Shown piece after piece: positions 6,844-11,979 of a stretch of 19,671 nt of DNA (its first letter is position 1; each line of letters opens with the position of its first letter). The notes beneath the pieces are model-generated. The model was not told where the DNA came from, made no database searches, and saw only the letters and a program-made list of their open reading frames with translations. This DNA comes from Candidatus Parcubacteria bacterium (GTDB lineage: Bacteria > Patescibacteriota > Minisyncoccia > Minisyncoccales > Staskawiczbacteraceae): the NCBI GenBank assembly GCA_019658985.1, contig JAIFWS010000024.1:1-19671 (forward strand), in the 5' to 3' direction. Both the position numbers and the translations under genes were made by a program.

Positions 6844-8079
6844 ATGGGGCCTGTAAAATTAAAAAACTTTATTTTTTTATTCATTTGCCTTGGTATTTTT
6901 TTGATTTCTGTAGTGTTGGTTTTCACCAATCACATTCAAAATGCTACCCGAGCTGTCTCTTCACAGCTTTTTGTTTACAGTAGCAGTGTTTCATCGGTCC
7001 TGCATCCGGAAGAAGCGCCGATACCACTGGCTGTTATTCCATCGGTGATAAAATCAGTGTATGTCACAGGCTGGTCAGCCGGTTCACAGAAATATAATAC
7101 ATATTTGCAATCATTATTTACGACTACCCAAATCAACGCGGTTGTTGTTGATATTAAAGACAATGAGGGATTTGTTTCCTATAATACCGCGGCGCCCAAA
7201 GCTTTGGAGTATGGCGCCTACCACGGCCAAATCCGCAACATTAATTCGCTGATTAATAGTTTTCACAATAAGGGAATCTATGTCATCGGCCGGATCGTGT
7301 TGTTTGAAGATCCGGTCCTGGCCCATCGCCGTCCGGATTTGGCCATTTACGACACATCAAAAACTCCGCCGGGCGGCGTGCATGTTCCTTGGCGTGATAA
7401 TAATGGCGTAGCGTGGATGGACCCGGCGCAAAAAGAAGTTTTGGATTACAATATTGAAATTGCCAAGGACGCGCTCCTGCATGGCTTTGATGAGATAAAT
7501 TTTGACTATGTCCGGTTTCCGACCGACGGAAGAAATAGCACCATGGGATTTAGCGCTTGGGATGGCATAACGCCAAAGCACGTTGTCATGAAGACCGTAT
7601 TCCAGAGATTACGGGCAGGCCTGCCCAACGCCCGCATATCGGCGGATATTTTCGGCCAGGTTACCAGTAACACTGACGACATGGGTATCGGCCAGCTTTT
7701 TGAAGATGCCCTGCCGTACTTTGATGTTATTTCTCCGATGGTGTATCCATCGCATTACATTACGGGATTTTTAGGATACAAAAACCCGGCCGATTATCCG
7801 TATGAAATGGTAAAATTCGCCATCGACAGCGCCATCGCCCGTAAAAAAGTGTATGACGCGGTAAATAATAAGCTCGACATGCCGCCGGTTGCCTCTGCCA
7901 AGATCCGGCCGTGGCTCCAGGATTTCAATGTCGGTGCCATGTACGATGCCAAAAAAATCAGAGGGGAAATCCAAGCGGTCGTTGATGCGACGGGGCCGGA
8001 TTTTGCCGGGTACATGCTTTGGAACCCCTTGAATAGGTATACAAAAGAGGCAGTCAGTCTGCCGGCAGGGGCTCTTTGA
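6844..8079 (+). CDS. Putative glycoside hydrolase, DUF4015 family (411 aa)
   Basis: A member of the 'putative glycosyl hydrolase' family PF13200 (DUF4015), common in Parcubacteria-like genomes; no reaction has been firmly assigned. One N-terminal membrane helix (about residues 8-27) suggests an outward-facing anchored protein. The TIM-barrel-like domain begins with SVYVTGWSAGS (71-81). It contains INAVVVDIKDNEGFVSY (97-113), the strand with conserved acidic residues, then GIYVIGRIVLFEDP, a FDEINFDYVRFPTDG segment whose acidic residues are typical of glycosidase barrels, DVISPMVYPSHY, and FAGYMLWNPLN near the end. Full length. The -10 box just upstream predicts a leaderless mRNA. It stands between the glycan-building operon and an ABC exporter, which fits a cell-envelope role. 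Confidence 0.85.
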   Translation: MGPVKLKNFIFLFICLGIFLISVVLVFTNHIQNATRAVSSQLFVYSSSVSSVLHPEEAPIPLAVIPSVIKSVYVTGWSAGSQKYNTYLQSLFTTTQINAVVVDIKDNEGFVSYNTAAPKALEYGAYHGQIRNINSLINSFHNKGIYVIGRIVLFEDPVLAHRRPDLAIYDTSKTPPGGVHVPWRDNNGVAWMDPAQKEVLDYNIEIAKDALLHGFDEINFDYVRFPTDGRNSTMGFSAWDGITPKHVVMKTVFQRLRAGLPNARISADIFGQVTSNTDDMGIGQLFEDALPYFDVISPMVYPSHYITGFLGYKNPADYPYEMVKFAIDSAIARKKVYDAVNNKLDMPPVASAKIRPWLQDFNVGAMYDAKKIRGEIQAVVDATGPDFAGYMLWNPLNRYTKEAVSLPAGAL

Positions 8080-8086
8080 TCAAACC

Positions 8087-8115
8087 TTGCCTAAGTTTTA
8101 AGGATCAGATAAAAT
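8087..8115 (+). promoter_or_regulatory. Promoter of the ABC transporter genes (leaderless)
   Basis: TTGCCT (8087-8092), 17-nt spacer, TAAAAT (8110-8115). The -10 box ends 7 nt before ATG 8123, so the transcript should start at the start codon. Confidence 0.65.
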
Positions 8116-8122
8116 AAGGTCT

Positions 8123-8840
8123 ATGGAAAACATTATAGAAGTCAAAAACCTGGTAAAAAAATTCAAAGATTTTACCGCGGTAAGCGATATTAGCTTCAAT
8201 ATTAAAAAAGGCGAGGTATTTGCGTTTTTGGGTCCCAATGGCGCGGGCAAAACCACCAGCATTAAAATGCTGACAACGCTTTTAAAGCCCACATCGGGCG
8301 AAGTATTCTTAAATGGCCATCATGTTGCCGAAGATCCGCATAAAACCCGCAAATCAATCGGGATTGTGTTCCAGGACCCTAGCCTGGACAATGAGTTGAC
8401 CGCCTATGAAAACATGCAATTCCATGCGATTTTGTATGGCATCAAGAAAATTTTCAGGGGGAATGAAACGCCGATTAGAAATTGCCCGCGGACTTTTACA
8501 TAGCCCCGCTGTTTTATTTTTGGATGAACCGACCATCGGTTTGGATCCGCAAACCCGCAACCACATCTGGACCCATATCCACGGTTTGAATAAAAAAGAA
8601 GACGTCACCGTGTTTTTCACCACCCATCACATGGAAGAAGTAGAACGCATGGCCGACCGCGTCGCCATTATCGACCACGGAAAAATCCTTATTATCGGAA
8701 CGATTGATGAAATCCTCAAGGCAGCTGGCAAGGAAAGCCTCGAAGATGCATTTATAAAATTGACGGGCAATAAGATCCGGGCGGAAGAAGGGAACGCCGG
8801 TTTGAACCAAATGCGAATTAGTAACAAGTTAATGCGATAA
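8123..8840 (+). pseudogene. ABC-2 type exporter ATPase (DrrA-like), internal deletion with frameshift
   Basis: The first frame (8123 to about 8449) encodes the nucleotide-binding domain up to the Q-loop: Walker A GPNGAGKTT, then VFQDPSLDNELTAYENMQFHAILYGIKK. The second frame (from 8451, shifted +1) resumes with the signature FSGGMKRRLEIARGLL, Walker B VLFLDEPTIGLDP and the switch His in FFTTHHMEE. In intact relatives about 25-30 residues of the helical subdomain lie between YGI and FSGG; here they are missing and the reading frame breaks at the join (8446-8455). So both a deletion of roughly 75-90 nt and a frame change separate this copy from a working ATPase. Left in frame, the first part ends at 8503. 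The gene could be a real pseudogene, a strain variant, or an assembly error. The permease downstream is intact. Confidence 0.8.
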
Positions 8841-8854
8841 TCCCAAATATATTT

Positions 8855-9601
8855 ATGTTGAACGCAATTTACATTTTATGGCTCAGGCAGCTGAAAAGAT
8901 TCATCCGGAAAAAAGCCAGTATCGTCGGGGCTTTGGGCCAGCCGGTTATCCTCCTGGTTTCTATCGGGTTTGGATTCGGTCCGATATTTGCCAAGGCTGG
9001 AGCCGGAAACTACATCGAATTCTTGGCTCCGGGGATTATCATGATGACGGTGCTCTTCACCTCAATTTTTACCGGTTTGGAAATTATTTGGGATAAGCAA
9101 TTCGGATTTTTAAAGGAAACATTCGTGGCGCCGATCCATCGTTATGAAATCCTCGTGGGAAAAGTCCTGGGAGGGGCGACCGTCGCGATTATCCAGGGAA
9201 TTTTGGTATTCTTGATCACCTTGATCGCCGGTTTTCGCCCACATTGGACCAGTCTGCCACTGGGATTTGTCTTCTTATTCCTGATCGCCATTCTTGCTTC
9301 AGCTTTGGGAGCGGCCATTGCCGCCCGATTGGAAGATATGCAAAGCTTTCCGTTGATTTTTAATTTTTTAATCCAACCGCTCTTCTTTCTATCTGGCGCG
9401 ATTTTCCCGATAAAAAATTTGCCGCCGGCATTGGATATTGTGACCAGGCTCAATCCGTTTTCGTATGGCGTTGACGGTTTGCGCTTCGCTCTGGAAGGCG
9501 CCAATGTATTTTCGCCTTGGCTCAGCTTTGCGGTGCTGGTAGGCACATCAATTGTGATTCTCACGTTTGCTACGTACCAATTCTCAAGAGTGCAATTGTA
9601 A
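8855..9601 (+). CDS. ABC-2 type transporter permease (DrrB-like, 248 aa)
   Basis: The membrane subunit of an ABC-2 family exporter (drug, lipid or polysaccharide efflux). It begins with a short cytoplasmic basic helix (WLRQLKRFIRKKAS), followed by about six hydrophobic helices, the first at GALGQPVILLVSIGFGFGPIF (26-46). Family features are WDKQFGFLKETFVAPIHRYEILVGKVLGG in the first cytoplasmic loop and the conserved FLSGAIFPIKNLPPALDIVTRLNPFSYGVDGLR near the C-terminus (about 178-210). Length is normal. It starts 14 nt after the ATPase stop and has no SD. Its partner ATPase at 8123-8840 is broken as sequenced, so the transporter should be inactive unless another ATPase pairs with it. Confidence 0.9.
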   Translation: MLNAIYILWLRQLKRFIRKKASIVGALGQPVILLVSIGFGFGPIFAKAGAGNYIEFLAPGIIMMTVLFTSIFTGLEIIWDKQFGFLKETFVAPIHRYEILVGKVLGGATVAIIQGILVFLITLIAGFRPHWTSLPLGFVFLFLIAILASALGAAIAARLEDMQSFPLIFNFLIQPLFFLSGAIFPIKNLPPALDIVTRLNPFSYGVDGLRFALEGANVFSPWLSFAVLVGTSIVILTFATYQFSRVQL

Positions 9602-9610
9602 TTTAAAATA

Positions 9611-9636
9611 AAAAAACCGCCCCGTGGCGGTTTTTT
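9611..9636 (+). terminator. Bidirectional intrinsic terminator of the ABC operon
   Basis: AAAAAACCGCC (9611-9621) pairs with GGCGGTTTTTT (9626-9636), loop CCGT. Confidence 0.88.
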
Positions 9637-9641
9637 ATTGT

Positions 9642-9686
9642 AAAAAAAGAAGCCCTGGCGCGCGCTTCGTTGCGCGCGCCAGGGCT
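9642..9686 (-). terminator. Strong intrinsic terminator of the minus-strand cassette gene
   Basis: A 15-bp perfect stem (9651-9665 with 9672-9686, GC-rich, loop 6 nt) is followed on the minus strand by TCTTTTTTT. The stem begins 6 nt after the stop codon at 9693. Confidence 0.88.
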
Positions 9687-9692
9687 ATGAGC

Positions 9693-10193
9693 TCACTTGT
9701 CCAGGGCGACGAACTTGGCCGGAACCAGTTCGAGGAAGGTGGGGTGCATGTCCTTGGTGAACACCTCGCCGAGTTCGCCGACCGCGCTGAGGCCGGTGAC
9801 GAGGCACTCTTGTCCGCGGTACTTGAGTTTCATGCCGCTGCCGATGACGTCACCGACGAGCTGTCCCAGGACTTCAGCCGGGATTCGGTCGGTGATCCAT
9901 CGCATGGCGTGGGGGATGCAGAATTGCTCCCTTATCTGGTACCAGCTCATGTGCCGATGCCAGAGCACCAGATCCGGTCCGACGTCCAGGGCGGTGTTGG
10001 CCCACGACTCGGCCATTTCGCGCAAGGCGGAGGCCGGGACGAGCAGGACGCTGGGCGTGTCGCAGAAGAGCCGGAGACGCGGGAAGCCCCTCTCCAGCCC
10101 GTCCAGGATCATCGGATCCTTTGCCGTAGCCAGCAAGAGTCTCAGCAGGTCGTCTTTGACCTTGCATATCTCGGGCCAGTTGCGGTGTTTCAT
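9693..10193 (-). CDS. Hypothetical protein, cassette gene 5 (166 aa)
   Basis: Not recognised. The open frame extends to a GTG at 10229, but ATG 10193 is preferred because a GGGAG lies 9 nt upstream of it. The product begins MKHRNWPEICKVKDDLLRLL and looks soluble. A leucine-rich helical N-terminal half is followed by LVLWHRHMSWYQIREQFCIPHAM (about 90-112), rich in Trp and His, and then a beta-rich C-terminal region (GSGMKLKYRGQECLVTGLSAVGELGEVF) that could be a small barrel. Codons are GC-rich, unlike flanking ABC and htrA genes. It has its own TTGACA promoter and a very stable terminator, so it is an isolated transcription unit. Function unknown. Confidence 0.68.
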   Translation of the reverse strand: MKHRNWPEICKVKDDLLRLLLATAKDPMILDGLERGFPRLRLFCDTPSVLLVPASALREMAESWANTALDVGPDLVLWHRHMSWYQIREQFCIPHAMRWITDRIPAEVLGQLVGDVIGSGMKLKYRGQECLVTGLSAVGELGEVFTKDMHPTFLELVPAKFVALDK

Positions 10194-10267
10194 GCGTTCG
10201 TTCTCCCACTGCGTTGATGCGGCTGCCACGAATTCCCCGTGGCGGGTTGTCAGGTTTGACGTTTAGA

Positions 10268-10295
10268 ATACTAATATATTTTCAACATTTGTCAA
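10268..10295 (-). promoter_or_regulatory. Promoter of cassette gene 5
   Basis: On the minus strand TTGACA (10295-10290), 16-nt AT-rich spacer, TAGTAT (10273-10268), the same -10 as cassette gene 3. The leader to ATG 10193 is about 70 nt. Confidence 0.7.
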
Positions 10296-10303
10296 TGTAA
10301 CCA

Positions 10304-10329
10304 AAGAACGGCTCAATTGAGCCGTTCTT
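10304..10329 (-). terminator. Palindromic hairpin, terminator of htrA
   Basis: AAGAACGGCTC AATT GAGCCGTTCTT is a perfect self-complementary 26-mer. It lies 12 nt after the htrA stop. The U-tract on the minus strand is short (CTTTGG); the better one (GTTTTTT) is on the plus strand, so it may stop transcription in both directions. Confidence 0.6.
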
Positions 10330-10341
10330 GTTTTTTAGGAG

Positions 10342-11373
10342 TTATTCCTTCTCTGAAAGCGTGGCCATTAAAATTACTTCCCGGCCATCGCGCAGGACTT
10401 TAAAATGGGTTTCCTGTCCGATTTTGCATTTGGCCAGAATGTCAGCTAGAGGATTTTGCGTGGTAATTTTTTCGTTATTGCATTCTAGAATAATATCGTA
10501 TTCTTTGATGCCGGCTTTATCGGCCGCCGATCCTTTTACCACTGGCGGTTCACCCAAAGCCTCTCGCACTACCAAAGCTCCCTCCATAACCGGCAATTTA
10601 TTAACTTTGGCCATGTCTTTAGAAATAATCACGTATTTTACGCCCAAAAACGGCACCACAATTTTTCCATACTTTCGCACTTCGGCTAAATCTTTCTTGG
10701 CGTAATTAATCGGAATAGCGAATCCAATATTTTGCGCTCCCATGACCATGGCGGTGTTGATGCCGATGGCGTATCCGCGCATGTCAATTAACGGACCGCC
10801 GGAATTCCCCGGATTGATGGCCGCGTCGGTTTGGATTAAGCCCCGTAAATTTTGCATTTGTCCTCCGACGCCTCCCATAGCGCTGATGTAGCGTGAAAGT
10901 CCGGAGACAATGCCGCGTGACAGCGTATCGGTGAATTCGCCGAGCGGATTTCCGATGGCGACAACGTCCTGGCCGATTTCGATCCTATCAGAATCAGCCA
11001 AAGCAATATATGGAAAGCGCTTCCCTTCAATTTTTAAAATAGCAATGTCGTGAATCGGGTTGCGGCTTAATACGGTAGCCGGGAGTTTCTGTTCTGGGCT
11101 AATGATAACGGTATAGGCAGCGCTGAGGTCGGCTACCACATGGTTTGAAGTTAATACATAGCCATCGGGGGAGATAATAAATCCGGACCCGCCGCCGATT
11201 TCGGTGCTTTCGGTTTGCGGCTTGCCTCCTTTCTCCATCATCGGCATGATGTATTCTTTTCCGCCGTAGGGGAAACTATAAAAATCTTCCACCTTGGGAA
11301 GATCCTTGGAAACGATGACGGATATGACCGCCGGACAGGCCTTTTTGGCGATATTGATGATGGGGGATTTCAT
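10342..11373 (-). CDS. HtrA/DegP-like serine protease with one PDZ domain (343 aa)
   Basis: A trypsin-like protease of the HtrA family, used for protein quality control. The catalytic triad is complete: H78 in TSNHVVAD, D109 in PIHDIAIL and S191 in NPGNSGGP. A PDZ-like domain covers about 240-340 (VPFLGVKYV, AADKAGIKEYDIILECN). Unusually, the protein starts directly in the protease domain (IINIAKKACPAVISV) with no signal peptide or membrane anchor; the frame is closed by a TAA a few codons upstream of ATG 11373, so no longer start exists. A cytoplasmic location, or loss of the export signal, follows. It is a single-gene unit divergent from tRNA-Arg, with which it shares a -35 box. The -10 box ends 11 nt before ATG, giving almost no leader. 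Confidence 0.92.
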   Translation of the reverse strand: MKSPIINIAKKACPAVISVIVSKDLPKVEDFYSFPYGGKEYIMPMMEKGGKPQTESTEIGGGSGFIISPDGYVLTSNHVVADLSAAYTVIISPEQKLPATVLSRNPIHDIAILKIEGKRFPYIALADSDRIEIGQDVVAIGNPLGEFTDTLSRGIVSGLSRYISAMGGVGGQMQNLRGLIQTDAAINPGNSGGPLIDMRGYAIGINTAMVMGAQNIGFAIPINYAKKDLAEVRKYGKIVVPFLGVKYVIISKDMAKVNKLPVMEGALVVREALGEPPVVKGSAADKAGIKEYDIILECNNEKITTQNPLADILAKCKIGQETHFKVLRDGREVILMATLSEKE

Positions 11374-11384
11374 GTAATTAGATA

Positions 11385-11435
11385 ATTATATCAGTTTAGA
11401 GGCTCATTGCAAATAAGCGGTTTTTCGACTATTAT
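11385..11435. promoter_or_regulatory. Divergent htrA / tRNA-Arg promoters sharing a palindromic -35 box
   Basis: TTGCAA at 11407-11412 is its own reverse complement. Rightward it is 17 nt from TATTAT (11430-11435), which would start RNA just before the tRNA at 11447. Leftward it is 16 nt from TATAAT (11390-11385 on minus), serving htrA. Confidence 0.6.
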
Positions 11436-11446
11436 TCAGATAAATT

Positions 11447-11518
11447 GCCCTCGTAGTTCAATGGACAGAACATCTCCGTCCTAAGGAGGAAATGTAGGTT
11501 CGATTCCTACCGAGGGCA
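11447..11518 (+). tRNA. tRNA-Arg (anticodon CCT)
   Basis: A complete cloverleaf can be read: acceptor GCCCTCG (11447-11453) with CGAGGGC (11511-11517), discriminator A, D-arm GTTC...GAAC, anticodon stem TCTCC/GGAGG around loop GTCCTAA (anticodon CCT, reads AGG), and T-arm GTAGG TTCGATT CCTAC. The CCA end is not encoded. Position 32 is G rather than the usual pyrimidine. The last 20 bases and one more are repeated in inverse orientation 10 nt downstream (11529-11549). Confidence 0.93.
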
Positions 11519-11549
11519 CAGAACAACGGTGCCCTCGGTAGGAATCGAA
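11499..11549. repeat. Inverted duplication of the tRNA-Arg 3' end
   Basis: 11499-11519 (T-loop through acceptor plus one base) and 11529-11549 are perfect reverse complements over 21 bp, with a 9-nt loop. The duplicated arm merges into the SD region (GGGAGGA) of the cassette gene at 11567. No promoter or U-tract fits between tRNA and gene, so read-through from the tRNA promoter is the simplest source of mRNA. Confidence 0.9.
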
Positions 11550-11566
11550 TCCTGGGAGGAGATAGA

Positions 11567-11800
11567 ATGGCCAAGAGGTTCGCCGCGCGTATGGCTATCG
11601 CCAGCTTCGTGCTTATCGCCGTTTGCCTTTTGACGGGCGACCATTCTCCAGCAGTCTGGTCGTTTCTTGGCTTGGCAGCAATAATCACCGCCGCCGGCTA
11701 CGGTTTCGTGGCCGCCAAGAAGTTTCAAGGGTTCGCCCCCTTCGGAACGGTCATCTGGGCCGCAATCGCCCTGATGATTTTTTCGAAAATGCTTCCGTAA
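11567..11800 (+). CDS. Small hydrophobic membrane protein, cassette gene 6 (77 aa)
   Basis: Not recognised. The start is clear: SD GGGAGGA (11554-11560) is 6 nt before ATG 11567. A basic N-terminus (MAKRFAAR) is followed by three predicted membrane helices at about residues 8-24, 30-49 and 56-73, joined by short loops (TGDHSP; KKFQGFAP). Such proteins may modulate a membrane complex or act in stress, but nothing in the sequence identifies a partner. It is GC-rich. It follows tRNA-Arg by 48 nt across the inverted tRNA copy, and no separate promoter is visible, so it may be expressed as a tRNA-mRNA dicistron. Its own terminator follows at once. Confidence 0.72.
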   Translation: MAKRFAARMAIASFVLIAVCLLTGDHSPAVWSFLGLAAIITAAGYGFVAAKKFQGFAPFGTVIWAAIALMIFSKMLP

Positions 11801-11835
11801 ATCCGCTGTGATCACCGATCGCGGCGGATTTTTTT
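11801..11835 (+). terminator. Intrinsic terminator of cassette gene 6
   Basis: ATCCGC (11801-11806) pairs with GCGGAT (11824-11829), and a run of T follows to 11835. It starts directly after the stop codon. Confidence 0.75.
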
Positions 11836-11856
11836 ATTTACATCGATAGAAAATAG

Positions 11857-11865
11857 TTATCCACA
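11857..11865 (+). promoter_or_regulatory. Perfect DnaA box upstream of nrdA
   Basis: TTATCCACA matches the strict DnaA-box consensus TTATNCACA. It lies 13 nt before a TTGACA (11878-11883) and about 115 nt before nrdA. In E. coli, DnaA boxes control nrdAB, so a similar link is plausible; a chance match cannot be excluded for a single 9-mer. Confidence 0.45.
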
Positions 11866-11877
11866 GATTATCCGAAA

Positions 11878-11947
11878 TTGACAGCTTATTGCTCAGTTTG
11901 CTTTTTGTAATGCCTGGTTGTAAAATGTAAGTTACATAAATTCATTT
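11878..11947 (+). promoter_or_regulatory. nrdA promoter region with a 13-bp palindrome
   Basis: TTGACA at 11878-11883 is a consensus -35, but no good -10 follows at 16-18 nt; TAAAAT at 11931-11936 is another possible -10. ATGTAA-G-TTACAT (11935-11947) is a perfect palindrome around one base and could be an operator. It does not match the usual NrdR box closely. Confidence 0.35.
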
Positions 11948-11979
11948 ATTAACTTTTTTAAATTTTTTTACAAAAAACC

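Noticed and set aside
8443..8465. Programmed ribosomal frameshift in the ABC ATPase
   Set aside because: A run of A and T at the join is compatible with slippage, but about 25-30 conserved residues are also missing, so frameshifting could not yield a normal ATPase.
9624..10266. Plus-strand frames of 189-197 aa opposite cassette gene 5
   Set aside because: They read through the 15-bp terminator stem, lack promoter and SD, and mirror a GC-rich gene with proper signals on the minus strand.
547..11382. ATGTAATTAG at 547, 1306 and 11372 as a common regulatory motif
   Set aside because: The first two are at equivalent promoter positions and worth noting, but the third overlaps the htrA start on the other strand and is AT-rich enough to be chance.
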